DNA of 64,000 nucleotides from Pseudomonadales bacterium. Its GTDB lineage: Bacteria; Pseudomonadota; Gammaproteobacteria; Pseudomonadales; Azotimanducaceae. Each line of letters opens with the position of its first letter. The first letter of the stretch is position 1. Shown in pieces: positions 17,490 through 25,490 of this stretch. The position numbers were made by a program, and so were the translations under genes. The notes beneath the pieces are model-generated. The model saw only the letters and a program-made list of their open reading frames with translations. It made no database searches and was not told where the DNA came from. Location: NCBI GenBank assembly GCA_041395945.1, contig JAWKZN010000001.1, positions 1,240,001-1,304,000 on the forward strand. Reading direction: 5' to 3'.

Positions 17490-18200
17490 GTGAAGGATCA
17501 GACAGGCAGTCATCAGTTTTTCCTGACGCCCGGCCACCCCTGCAGTTATCTGCCGGGCCGGGAAGCCAGAACCCTGTTCCTCGATCCGCGGGACACGGTG
17601 TCGGCTGAGATTTACCAGGGCCTGGCGGAGCGCGGATTCAGGCGCAGCGGCGGTCACCTGTATCGCCCGCACTGTGAGCATTGCCGGGCTTGTGTTCCGG
17701 CGCGGATCCCGGTGGATGGCTTCATGCTCCGGCGCCGACACCGCCGCGTCATGCGGGTCAATGCGGATCTCGAAGTGAGGATCGAGGCCGGGGCATACAA
17801 TCCGATCCACTACGAACTCTATGCCCGGTACATCAGCGCACGGCACGCGGATGGCGACATGTACCCGCCGTCACAGGACCAGTTCCGATCCTTCCTTCTG
17901 AGTCAGTGGTCCAATACCCGTTTTCTGTGCAGCTACCTGGAGGAGCGGCTGGTTGCGGTCGCCGTCATGGACGAACAACCCGCCGGTTTCGCCGCGGTAT
18001 ATACCTTCTTTGATCCGCTGCTCAGTGACCGCAGTCTGGGTGTCTTTTCCATTCTCAGCCAGATCGACCACTGCCGGAGAATGGGGGTGCCGCATCTGTA
18101 TCTGGGCTACTGGATCCGCGATGCACAGAAGATGCGCTACAAAGTCGATTACCGGCCGGTGGAACTGCTCGTGCAGGGGCGCTGGGTCCGGCTGAGCTGA
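17490..18200 (+). CDS. bpt: Aspartate/glutamate leucyltransferase Bpt
   Basis: The 236-residue enzyme adds Leu from leucyl-tRNA to N-terminal Asp or Glu, feeding the ClpS/ClpAP N-degron route. Family marks are the N-terminal PCSYLPGREARTLFLDP, the cysteine-rich LYRPHCEHCRACVPARIPV, and GYWIRDAQKMRYKVDYRPVELL. The start is a GTG whose GTGA overlaps the stop of a five-codon ORF (ATG 17476, M-K-A-S-Q) that has the good ribosome site GGAGT, so initiation may depend on coupling from this minicistron. Confidence 0.94.
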   Translation: MKDQTGSHQFFLTPGHPCSYLPGREARTLFLDPRDTVSAEIYQGLAERGFRRSGGHLYRPHCEHCRACVPARIPVDGFMLRRRHRRVMRVNADLEVRIEAGAYNPIHYELYARYISARHADGDMYPPSQDQFRSFLLSQWSNTRFLCSYLEERLVAVAVMDEQPAGFAAVYTFFDPLLSDRSLGVFSILSQIDHCRRMGVPHLYLGYWIRDAQKMRYKVDYRPVELLVQGRWVRLS

Positions 18201-18267
18201 GCGGCTGCCGCAGGCCCTCCCGCGTTCCGGGATGCTGCGCACCGCGGAATGCCTGTTCTCCGGTGCT

Positions 18268-18296
18268 TTGCACTTCGACAGGGACTGGGGCAGAAT
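18268..18296 (+). promoter_or_regulatory. Possible sigma-70 promoter for infA
   Basis: TTGCAC (18268-18273) and CAGAAT (18291-18296) are 17 bases apart, about 33 bases ahead of the infA ATG. Confidence 0.45.
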
Positions 18297-18328
18297 GCCG
18301 CTCGCTTCGTTACAACCCAATGGAATTC

Positions 18329-18544
18329 ATGGCGAAAGAAGAGCAGATCGAGATGGACGGCACGGTGATCGACACCCTGCCCAACACCATGTTCCGGGTG
18401 GAACTCGATAACGGCCATGTCGTCACCGCGCACATCTCCGGCAAGATGCGGAAGAACTACATCCGCATTCTCACCGGTGACAAGGTGAAGGTTGAGCTCA
18501 CACCCTACGACCTCACCAAAGGCCGCATCACTTTCCGCAAGTGA
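18329..18544 (+). CDS. infA: Translation initiation factor IF-1
   Basis: The 71-residue S1-fold protein binds the A site of the 30S subunit during initiation. The sequence MAKEEQIEMDGTVIDTLPN through RIRILTGD-type strands (here YIRILTGDKVKVELTPYDLTKGRI) is nearly universal, and the length is standard. The ATG at 18329 is chosen; the open frame extends 22 codons upstream without similarity. It sits between bpt and the convergent clpA, as in pseudomonads. Confidence 0.97.
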   Translation: MAKEEQIEMDGTVIDTLPNTMFRVELDNGHVVTAHISGKMRKNYIRILTGDKVKVELTPYDLTKGRITFRK

Positions 18545-18592
18545 TGGCGCGCGCTATCTGATCCCTGTCAGCGCCAGGCTGCCGGGCGATGC

Positions 18593-20878
18593 CTAGGCCG
18601 GCGCATCCTCTGCTCTGGCATCCTCTGCAGAGACGGTATCCAGATGCAGGTCGCCATCTTTTACAGTGACACGGACGGTGCCACCTGATTTCGCGAGACT
18701 GCCAAACAGGACGTCTTCGGCCAGCTGGCGTTTGATACGCTCCTGAATAAGGCGCTGCATCGGACGCGCACCCATCTTCTCGTCGTACCCTTCCCTTGCA
18801 AGCCAGTCGCGGGCGGCCTCATCGACGTCGAGGGTGACCTTCTTGTCGTCGAGCTGCGCCTGCAGTTCGGTGAGGAATTTGTCGACCACGGTCTTGATCA
18901 CCTCCATGCCCAGGGAGCTGAACTGCACGATGGCGTCGAGCCGGTTACGGAATTCGGGAGTGAAGAGCTTCCTGATTGCCTCCATACCATCCAGGGCGTG
19001 GTTCTGCTCTGTGAAGCCGACCGACGCCCGGCTCATTTCCTGAGCACCGGCATTGGTGGTCATGATGAGCACCACATTGCGGAAATCGGCCTTACGGCCA
19101 TTGTTGTCTGTGAGTGAACCGTGATCCATCACCTGCAGAAGCAGATTGAACACCTCGGGATGCGCCTTCTCTATCTCATCGAGCAGCACGATGCTGTGCG
19201 GGTGTTTGGTCACCGCTTCGGTGAGCAATCCGCCCTGATCGAAACCGACATATCCGGGCGGTGCACCGATCAGCCGGGAAACGGTATGTCGCTCCATGTA
19301 CTCGGACATGTCATAGCGCAGCAGTTCCACACCCATGACATTGGCGAGCTGTTTGCAGACCTCGGTTTTGCCGACGCCTGTCGGTCCGGAGAACAGGAAA
19401 GAGCCAATGGGCTTTTCCCCGGCTTTGAGCCCGGCACGGGAGAGCTTGATCGCCGAGGTCAGGGTATCGATCGCCTGGTCCTGACCGAAGACGACCATCT
19501 TGAGTTTCTTGTCGAGTCCGCGCAGCGCTTCCTTGTCGGACGTGGTGACCTGACTCGAAGGAATCCGGGCGATTTTTGCTACCACCTGCTCTACTTCGGG
19601 CGCGCCAATGCTCTTCTTGCGGCGGCTCGGTGCCACAAGCAGCTGCGCGGCACCGGCTTCATCGATCACATCGATGGCCTTGTCCGGCTGGAAGCGATCG
19701 GTGATGTAGCGATCGGCGAGTTCGGCCGCTGCCCGGAGCGCTTTATCGGTGTAGCGCACCTGGTAATGATCCTCGTAGCGCGACTTGAGTCCTTTGAGAA
19801 TCTTGTAGGTGTCGTTCACATCCGGTTCGGTAACATCGATCTTCTGGAAGCGGCGGGACAGTGCTCTGTCTTTGTCGAAAATACCCCGGTATTCCGTGTA
19901 GGTGGTGGAACCCATGCAGCGGATGTCGCCGGAAGTGAGAAGTGGCTTGAGCAGGTTCGATGCATCCATTACTCCGCCGGAGGCGGCGCCGGCACCGATG
20001 ATGGTGTGCACCTCATCGATGAACAGAATCGCACCTTCCTGCTTCTTCAGTTCGCCGAGTACCATCTTGAAGCGCTTTTCGAAGTCGCCGCGGTATTTTG
20101 TGCCGGCCAGCAGAGCGCCCATATCCAGTGCGTAAATCGTGCTTTCGGCGACCACGTCGGGTACCTGGCCGTCGACGATGCGTTTGGCGAGACCTTCCGC
20201 GATGGCCGTTTTACCGACACCGGATTCGCCGACCAGCAGAGGATTGTTCTTACGCCGGCGACACAGCACCTGAATGACCCGTTCGAGTTCCTGTTCCCTG
20301 CCAACCAGCGGATCAATACGACCGGCCCGCGCCTGATCATTCAGATTGGTCGCAAAGGCTTCCAGAGCGCTTGGCTGCTGACCCTCGGCACCGCCCTCTT
20401 CCTCACCTTCTCCGGGTACTGGTGAGCCGCTGTTCTCCTCACCCACCTTGGAGATGCCGTGAGCGATGTAGTTGACTACGTCGATGCGGGCAATGTTCTG
20501 CTGCTTGAGAAAGTAAACGGCCTGGCTTTCCTGCTCGCTGAAGATCGCAACCAGCACACTGGCACCGGTGACTTCCTTGCGCCCGGAAGACTGGACATGG
20601 AACACGGCCCGCTGCAGGACACGCTGGAATCCCAGGGTGGGCTGGGTTTCGCGATCCGCATCACCGGCCGGAATGAGGGGTGTTGTCGAATCGATGTGGT
20701 CGCTGAGATCTTTACGGAGCTTTTCGATATCTGCTCCGATCTTTTCGAGAACGTCTACCGCCACGGCATTGTCGAGCAGAGACAGCAGCAGATGCTCCAC
20801 GGTCATGAACTCGTGCCGCTTGGTCTTCGCTGTCCGGAAGGCTTCGTTGAGTGTGACTTCGAGGTCTTTACTGAGCAT
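18593..20878 (-). CDS. clpA: ATP-dependent Clp protease ATP-binding subunit ClpA
   Basis: The 761-residue AAA+ unfoldase works with ClpP. It has the Clp N-domain (about 1-145) that docks ClpS, an acidic linker (about 145-170), D1 with Walker A GESGVGKTAIAEG near residue 218, and D2 with Walker A GPTGVGKTEV near residue 496. It contains no ClpB-type coiled-coil middle domain, as expected for ClpA. The start is 11 bases after the clpS stop, so clpS-clpA form an operon. The protease partner ClpP is encoded at 55.8 kb. Confidence 0.96.
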   Translation of the reverse strand: MLSKDLEVTLNEAFRTAKTKRHEFMTVEHLLLSLLDNAVAVDVLEKIGADIEKLRKDLSDHIDSTTPLIPAGDADRETQPTLGFQRVLQRAVFHVQSSGRKEVTGASVLVAIFSEQESQAVYFLKQQNIARIDVVNYIAHGISKVGEENSGSPVPGEGEEEGGAEGQQPSALEAFATNLNDQARAGRIDPLVGREQELERVIQVLCRRRKNNPLLVGESGVGKTAIAEGLAKRIVDGQVPDVVAESTIYALDMGALLAGTKYRGDFEKRFKMVLGELKKQEGAILFIDEVHTIIGAGAASGGVMDASNLLKPLLTSGDIRCMGSTTYTEYRGIFDKDRALSRRFQKIDVTEPDVNDTYKILKGLKSRYEDHYQVRYTDKALRAAAELADRYITDRFQPDKAIDVIDEAGAAQLLVAPSRRKKSIGAPEVEQVVAKIARIPSSQVTTSDKEALRGLDKKLKMVVFGQDQAIDTLTSAIKLSRAGLKAGEKPIGSFLFSGPTGVGKTEVCKQLANVMGVELLRYDMSEYMERHTVSRLIGAPPGYVGFDQGGLLTEAVTKHPHSIVLLDEIEKAHPEVFNLLLQVMDHGSLTDNNGRKADFRNVVLIMTTNAGAQEMSRASVGFTEQNHALDGMEAIRKLFTPEFRNRLDAIVQFSSLGMEVIKTVVDKFLTELQAQLDDKKVTLDVDEAARDWLAREGYDEKMGARPMQRLIQERIKRQLAEDVLFGSLAKSGGTVRVTVKDGDLHLDTVSAEDARAEDAPA

Positions 20879-20889
20879 TTATCGGTCCG

Positions 20890-21294
20890 TTAGTCGGTCA
20901 TTTCAATGGTTGAGACCAGAGGGTGCTGATTTTCCTGGGAGTATTGATTCACCTGCTCCGATTTAGTTTCAGCGATGTCCTTCGGAAATATGCCTACCAC
21001 TGCGGCTCCCTGAGTATGCACGGCGAGCATGATCTGAGTCGCCTTCTCCCGGTGCATCCCGAAAAACACCTCCAGGACATGCACCACAAATTCCATGGGT
21101 GTGTAGTCATCATTAAGCAGGATGACCTTGTACATCGGGGGGCGCTTGAGCTTCGGCCTGGCGGTGGCGGTCGCGAGACCGCTCCCGCCTTCGGATTCCT
21201 GCTCGTTGCCGTCGCCACCGTCGCCGCTCCGATCGTAGTCTGCTGCCCGGATCCAGCGGCTTTTCGAATCGTCCGGGTATTTCGAGTATCTCAT
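20890..21294 (-). CDS. clpS: ClpA adaptor ClpS
   Basis: The protein of about 134 residues delivers N-degron substrates to ClpAP. The conserved core begins PKLKRPPMYKVILLNDDYTPMEFVV, with the residues that hold the N-terminal hydrophobic residue of the substrate, then HREKATQIMLAVHTQG and DIAETKSEQVNQY. The N-terminal tail, rich in Gly, Ser, Asp and Glu, is somewhat longer than usual. The start is uncertain: ATG at 21294 or ATG at 21327 (145 residues). Neither has a clear ribosome site. Confidence 0.9.
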   Translation of the reverse strand: MRYSKYPDDSKSRWIRAADYDRSGDGGDGNEQESEGGSGLATATARPKLKRPPMYKVILLNDDYTPMEFVVHVLEVFFGMHREKATQIMLAVHTQGAAVVGIFPKDIAETKSEQVNQYSQENQHPLVSTIEMTD

Positions 21295-21327
21295 CCAGTC
21301 GCTTGGTGTCTGCCAGTCACTGCGCAT

Positions 21328-21706
21328 CCGGGTGTAATCATACCTAAGATTAGACAAACTGGTGATTAGTCCAAGCAAGGCAGATCTACTGCCAGCTTCG
21401 GGTCTGTGTGCCGTGCACCCGGTAGAAGTGGGGGCATGCGCCCGGATTGCAACCACCTTGACCTTGACTCTGCGACGAAATGGTAAGAAAGTCGCAGCGT
21501 CAGGGGGCAGTACCGTCGCGGGATGACGTGGTACAGGCGGGGATATGGCGGTGGACAGAACTCCGGTTGGGAGGCTGTGCGCTTTGCGAAACAGGTCTTC
21601 GCTGCGATCACTTCACACCACGACGGTTCGCGCAGTGGGCGGAAAATTCTAAAGTAAAATCCGAAATCGACTCACTGCAGAACAACGTACTGTGATGCCA
21701 GGCTAG
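21328..21706. other. Intergenic region between clpS and cspD-like gene
   Basis: This gap of about 380 bases separates two divergent genes. A 71-codon plus-strand frame (21480-21695) shows no recognisable similarity and is not called. A TAATCT hexamer with TTGGAC 16 bases upstream of it on the minus strand (around 21345-21372) is a weak candidate promoter for clpS. Nothing else was recognised. Confidence 0.35.
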
Positions 21707-21707
21707 T

Positions 21708-21723
21708 TCCTAGCTGCTTAGGA
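21708..21723 (+). promoter_or_regulatory. Hairpin over the cspD-like gene's ribosome-binding site
   Basis: TCCTA (21708-21712) can pair with TAGGA (21719-21723) across the loop GCTGCT. The 3' arm covers part of the ribosome-binding site TAGGAGGG, 12 bases before the ATG at 21736. This might modulate translation with temperature or growth state. Five base pairs is weak, so the call is tentative. Confidence 0.3.
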
Positions 21724-21735
21724 GGGCGGTTTGCC

Positions 21736-22149
21736 ATGGCGACGGGGAAAGTGAAGTGGTTCAACAATGCCAAAGGGTACGGCTTTATTCTCGCTGACCA
21801 GAGTGAGGATGGCGGTATGGATATTGGCGGTACCGATCTCTTCGCCCATTACTCGGCGATCGAGATGGATGGGTACAAGACGCTGAAAGCGGGTCAGGAT
21901 GTGACCTTCGATATCAGCGAAGGCCCGAAAGGCCTGCAGGCGACCAATATTCGAGGTCTCGAAACCGGAACCGACGAAATCCGTGCGGAAGAACGCCCGG
22001 CTATGGGTTCCGGTGTCGAGGACACTGAATCGGCGGGCAGTACGTCCCCTGCTACGTCGCGGGTGCTGTCGGTCACGCTGGAAGAGACCGCTGACGGGCA
22101 GGCGGCGGAAGGTCGTCTCAGTCCAGGCAAAGCCAGCCAATCCCACTGA
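21736..22149 (+). CDS. Cold-shock-domain protein, CspD-like with C-terminal extension
   Basis: The 137-residue protein begins with a cold-shock domain: GKVKWFNNAKGYGFI holds RNP1, and DLFAHYSAIEMDGYKTLKAGQ holds RNP2 and the CspD-type segment. CspD binds single-stranded nucleic acid and inhibits replication in stationary phase in E. coli. Two oddities are an insertion of about 9 residues (DGGMDIGGT) between the RNP motifs and a 60-residue acidic, Ser/Thr-rich tail. The start ATG has GGAGGG 9 bases ahead. Placement next to clpS-clpA matches cspD in pseudomonads. Confidence 0.85.
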   Translation: MATGKVKWFNNAKGYGFILADQSEDGGMDIGGTDLFAHYSAIEMDGYKTLKAGQDVTFDISEGPKGLQATNIRGLETGTDEIRAEERPAMGSGVEDTESAGSTSPATSRVLSVTLEETADGQAAEGRLSPGKASQSH

Positions 22150-22228
22150 GTGCTGATCGCCTGCCGCTGATTGCCGGTGTCCGGTGACGGCGCCCTGCCC
22201 GGCTGACTGAGGTCTGTTTGTCCATCTG

Positions 22229-22732
22229 TCAGTTGTCGGTCTGCCAGGCTTCCCGGCGCTGCCGATCCTCTCCGGTGGCTTCGACCCAGCGGTCGTCGAC
22301 CTCCCGCTGCTCGCGCTTCCAGAACACCGCGTCGGTTTTGAGGTAATCCATCAGAAACTGGGCACCGGCAAAAGCCGCGCTGCGATGGGCGGAGGCGACC
22401 TGCACATAGACGATCTGAGCGGAGGGTGCGAGCAGGCCGACACGATGCAGGATGAGCACATCTGTCAGCGGCCAGCGCTCACAGGCGAGATCTGTAAATT
22501 TCCGGATGCTGGCTTCTGTCATACCGGGGTAGTGCTCCAGAAACAGTCCGCTGACATCGGCTGATGATGCCTGATCGGATGCCCGGTCCCGTACCAGCCC
22601 GGTAAAAGACACCACTGCGCCGATGGATCCGGTGCTGCGGCCGCGGGCCCGCCCATAGAGCGCATGCATTTCCGCGCCTACATCGAAGTCGGCGGTTTCG
22701 ATGCGGATCTCAATATGCGGGGTAAGGCTCAT
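22229..22732 (-). CDS. moaE: Molybdopterin synthase catalytic subunit MoaE
   Basis: The 167-residue protein inserts sulfur from MoaD thiocarboxylate into cPMP to make molybdopterin. It shows IGAVVSFTGLVRD, LEHYPGMTEASI, the HR-G loop in ILHRVGLLAPSAQIVYVQVASAHR, and the catalytic-lysine region DYLKTDAVFWKRE. It starts 5 bases after moaD. MoaA and MoaB are not in the window. Confidence 0.95.
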   Translation of the reverse strand: MSLTPHIEIRIETADFDVGAEMHALYGRARGRSTGSIGAVVSFTGLVRDRASDQASSADVSGLFLEHYPGMTEASIRKFTDLACERWPLTDVLILHRVGLLAPSAQIVYVQVASAHRSAAFAGAQFLMDYLKTDAVFWKREQREVDDRWVEATGEDRQRREAWQTDN

Positions 22733-22737
22733 GCCGG

Positions 22738-22986
22738 TCAGCCGCCGGTGATCGGCGGCAGAAAGGCGACTTCGTCGCCATCCCTGAGGGTGGTGGTCAG
22801 CGGGATCAGTTCCTGGTTGACGGCGAGCCGCACGTTTTCCGCGCTGATCGCCCGGTATGCAGTTTCAGGCAGCCGTTCCCGCAGGATCCGCAGCAGCCCT
22901 TCAATACTGGCCTGGTGTGGTACGTCCAGTGAATCTGCGCCAACGGCTTCGCGCAGCGAAGCAAAAAACCGGACCCGTACGGTCAT
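22738..22986 (-). CDS. moaD: Molybdopterin synthase sulfur carrier subunit MoaD
   Basis: The 82-residue ubiquitin-fold protein ends in the required double glycine (PPITGG), whose terminus is adenylated and thiocarboxylated. The body matches MoaD: VRFFASLREAVGADSLDV near the start and LRDGDEVAFLPPITGG at the end. It overlaps the moaC stop by four bases and forms the moaCDE operon. Confidence 0.94.
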   Translation of the reverse strand: MTVRVRFFASLREAVGADSLDVPHQASIEGLLRILRERLPETAYRAISAENVRLAVNQELIPLTTTLRDGDEVAFLPPITGG

Positions 22987-23462
22987 GGGTTCTCAGCCTC
23001 CCAGGCGCCGCTTCTGCCACCGGATTTGTGCAGCAGACGCACCGACTCGATGACCATGCCCTTCTCCAGGGCCTTGCACATGTCGTAGATGGTCAGGGCG
23101 GCGATGCTCGCTCCGGTCAGGGCCTCCATTTCCACCCCCGTGGGTCCGGTAACCGTCGCTTCGACGGTGATCGTGAGCACGCCGGGTTCAGTGGGGGTGA
23201 AATCCACAGCCACTCTGGACAGGGCCAGTGGATGACACAGTGGAATCAGGTCGCTGCAGCGCTTGGCCCCCTGTATCCCGGCCACCCTGGCCACTGCAAG
23301 CACGTCCCCCTTTGCACTGCCGCCTTCGAGTATGGCTGCCAGAGTTTCCGGCCGCATCCGGATGCGTGCCCCCGCGCGGGCCACCCGCCGGGTGGAAGTC
23401 TTTTCCGAGACGTCGACCATGTTGGCTTCGCCGGCGTCGTTCAGATGGGAGAGTTTATTCAT
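22983..23462 (-). CDS. moaC: Cyclic pyranopterin monophosphate synthase MoaC
   Basis: The 159-residue enzyme completes cPMP formation from the MoaA product. The sequence opens LSHLNDAGEANMVDVSEK and contains KGDVLAVARVAGIQGAKRCSDLIPLCHPL and VTGPTGVEMEALTGASIAALTIYDMCKA, all canonical. The start at 23462 is fixed by alignment with other MoaC N-termini. A perfect TATAAT lies only 9 bases upstream and no ribosome site is visible, so the message may be nearly leaderless. Confidence 0.96.
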   Translation of the reverse strand: MNKLSHLNDAGEANMVDVSEKTSTRRVARAGARIRMRPETLAAILEGGSAKGDVLAVARVAGIQGAKRCSDLIPLCHPLALSRVAVDFTPTEPGVLTITVEATVTGPTGVEMEALTGASIAALTIYDMCKALEKGMVIESVRLLHKSGGRSGAWEAENP

Positions 23463-23470
23463 AGGCGGCC

Positions 23471-23476
23471 ATTATA
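23471..23476 (-). promoter_or_regulatory. Perfect -10 hexamer just ahead of moaC
   Basis: TATAAT on the minus strand lies at 23471-23476. A start 6-7 bases downstream would be at 23463-23464, one or two bases before the moaC ATG. No convincing -35 was found at 16-18 bases, which lowers confidence. Confidence 0.35.
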
Positions 23477-23693
23477 GCCCGGGTAGCAGAGCGCCTGTTT
23501 GTCTTCGCGACCGCGGCCTGCAGCCTTCACAGGTAAGGACCCTGCCTGCAGCGGTCCGGGCGTTTTCCTGCGGGCGCGCAGCCGTGGCGCCATTCTCCGC
23601 CAAGCCAGGTAAAATGAGGCTCCTTAGACAGAGAATCCGTACCAGGGGGTCTGTGGTCAGCGCTCAAAGTGCCCGCAGTGATCCCAGCCAGTG

Positions 23694-24839
23694 ATGACTC
23701 AAACAGCTCAGAATTCTGCGAGTGTGATCGTCGGAATGTCCGGAGGGGTGGATTCCTCCGTGGCAGCGCTGCTGCTGCTCGAGCAGGGTTACCGGGTGGC
23801 CGGACTGTTCATGAAGAACTGGGATGAAGACGATGGCACCGATTACTGCACGGCGCAGGCCGATCTCGCAGACGCGCAGCAGGTGTGCGATGCGCTGGGT
23901 ATCGAGCTGCATACCGCGAATTTTGCAGCCGAATACTGGGATGATGTCTTCGAATATTTCCTGGCTGATTATGCCGCGGGAAGAACACCGAATCCGGATG
24001 TACTGTGTAACCGGGAGATCAAGTTCAAGCAGTTTGTGCACTATGCCGCGAGCCTGGGAGCGGATTTCATCGCAACCGGTCACTACGTTCGGGGCGACTG
24101 GTGTGGTGCGGGGCCTGACAGGCAGTTCCGGGTCCGCAAGGCGGCAGACCGGAACAAGGACCAGAGCTATTTCCTGCAGGCGGTGCCACTGGCTGCACTG
24201 AGCCGATGCCTGTTTCCGCTCGGTGATCTGCACAAGGAGGAGGTACGCCGGCGCGCCGCAGCGGCCGGATTCGCCAATCACCGCAAGAAAGACAGCACGG
24301 GCATCTGCTTCATCGGCGAACGCCGCTTTGCAGATTTTCTGAGTCGATATCTGTCAGCCGACCCGGGTCCGATCCTGGACACCCGAGGCAATCGGGTCGG
24401 CGCGCATCGAGGTCTACCCTACTACACGCTCGGCCAGCGCCAGGGTCTGGGCATTGGTGGGGTGGCCGGTCTGCCGGAATCTCCCTGGTATGTGATCGGC
24501 AAACGTGCAGCGGAAAATGTGCTGCTGGTGTCCCAGGATGCCATCGACCTCGAGGGCGACTGGCTGGAGGCGACGGAGCTGAACTGGCTGGTCGAAGTGC
24601 CCGTACTGCCACTGCGCTGTCAGGCGAAGATCCGCTACCGCCAGGCCGATCAGGATTGCCTGGTTACTGCGGCTGAGGGGGGGCGGCTGCGGGTGAAATT
24701 CGATGTCCCGCAACGGGCCATTACACCGGGCCAGTATGTCGCCTTATATCAGGGTGAAGTCTGTCTGGGAGGGGGTGTGATCGAAGCGGCCCCCGAGCCC
24801 GCCGACCTGCGGCGGTCACGAGGTGATTCCGGTGCCTGA
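23694..24839 (+). CDS. mnmA: tRNA-specific 2-thiouridylase MnmA
   Basis: The 381-residue enzyme 2-thiolates U34 of Glu, Gln and Lys tRNAs using sulfur delivered by TusE. The PP-loop GMSGGVDSSVAALLL is near the N-terminus. The nucleophile cysteine is in NPDVLCNREIKF, and the persulfide cysteine is in DSTGICFIGERRF. The ATG at 23694 directly follows an in-frame GTG; either could be used. It overlaps or abuts hflD downstream. The whole sulfur relay (tusDCBE) is encoded 15 kb upstream. Confidence 0.95.
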   Translation: MTQTAQNSASVIVGMSGGVDSSVAALLLLEQGYRVAGLFMKNWDEDDGTDYCTAQADLADAQQVCDALGIELHTANFAAEYWDDVFEYFLADYAAGRTPNPDVLCNREIKFKQFVHYAASLGADFIATGHYVRGDWCGAGPDRQFRVRKAADRNKDQSYFLQAVPLAALSRCLFPLGDLHKEEVRRRAAAAGFANHRKKDSTGICFIGERRFADFLSRYLSADPGPILDTRGNRVGAHRGLPYYTLGQRQGLGIGGVAGLPESPWYVIGKRAAENVLLVSQDAIDLEGDWLEATELNWLVEVPVLPLRCQAKIRYRQADQDCLVTAAEGGRLRVKFDVPQRAITPGQYVALYQGEVCLGGGVIEAAPEPADLRRSRGDSGA

Positions 24840-25455
24840 TTCTGCCCTCGACTACCGCAGCCTGGCTTTGGCTGGGGTGGTTCAGGCCGCCGCACTCGTG
24901 CAGGCGCGCGCACACGGCCGCGACGGCCCGGGCCTCGGAGCCGCAGCCGTCGCAGCGGTAAGACATCCGATCCGCAGCCGGCACCCTGAAAATACTGCAG
25001 AAATCTTCCCGGATCCTGCGGCACTTGCACCCGGTGTCGAGCTTGCGATCGAGCTGATGAGCAGCAAACCCAAGGACCTTGAAATTCTGCGCTACAGTCT
25101 GCAGCTGATAGACCTGGCCGGGCGGCTGAAACGCCACAAGGCCGTGCTCGAGCGGCTGGGCCGGCTGCTGGATGATCTCCCCGTGGATCCGCTGGACTCG
25201 CAGTATGCGGCCGTCTACCAGGGCTCAATCAGTACGCTCGGACAGCGCATTGAAGTACGGGGAAATCCGGATCTGCTGCGGCAGGAGACCGTCGCCAATG
25301 AAATCCGCACCCTGCTGCTTGGCGGTGTGCGGTTTGCCTGGCTCTGGCAGCAGCTGGGTGGTCGGCGCTGGCAGCTTGTGCTGCAGCGAAACGGGGTGCT
25401 GCAGGCTCTGCAGTCCCTCGCTGCAGCGCTCAAAGATCGCACGGTGATACATTGA
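24832..25455 (+). CDS. hflD: High-frequency lysogenization protein HflD homolog
   Basis: The protein of about 207 residues is mostly alpha-helical and matches HflD: SLALAGVVQAAALVQ near the start, LRYSLQLIDLAGRL in the middle and RQETVANEIRTLLLGGVRFAWLWQQLGG. In E. coli it binds lambda CII at the membrane; its role elsewhere is unknown. The GTG at 24832 has GAGG 8 bases ahead and overlaps the mnmA stop; the GTG at 24823 is too close to that site. Its place between mnmA and purB is the usual one. Confidence 0.9.
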   Translation: MPDSALDYRSLALAGVVQAAALVQARAHGRDGPGLGAAAVAAVRHPIRSRHPENTAEIFPDPAALAPGVELAIELMSSKPKDLEILRYSLQLIDLAGRLKRHKAVLERLGRLLDDLPVDPLDSQYAAVYQGSISTLGQRIEVRGNPDLLRQETVANEIRTLLLGGVRFAWLWQQLGGRRWQLVLQRNGVLQALQSLAAALKDRTVIH

Positions 25456-25490
25456 TTCCACGAATAACAGACAACGCAACGTGAGGTGAC

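Noticed and set aside
19121..20425. 434-codon plus-strand frame opposite clpA
   Set aside because: Shadow frame; clpA is unambiguous on the other strand.
21480..21695. 71-codon plus-strand frame between clpS and cspD
   Set aside because: No ribosome site, no recognised family, composition like the flanking intergenic DNA.
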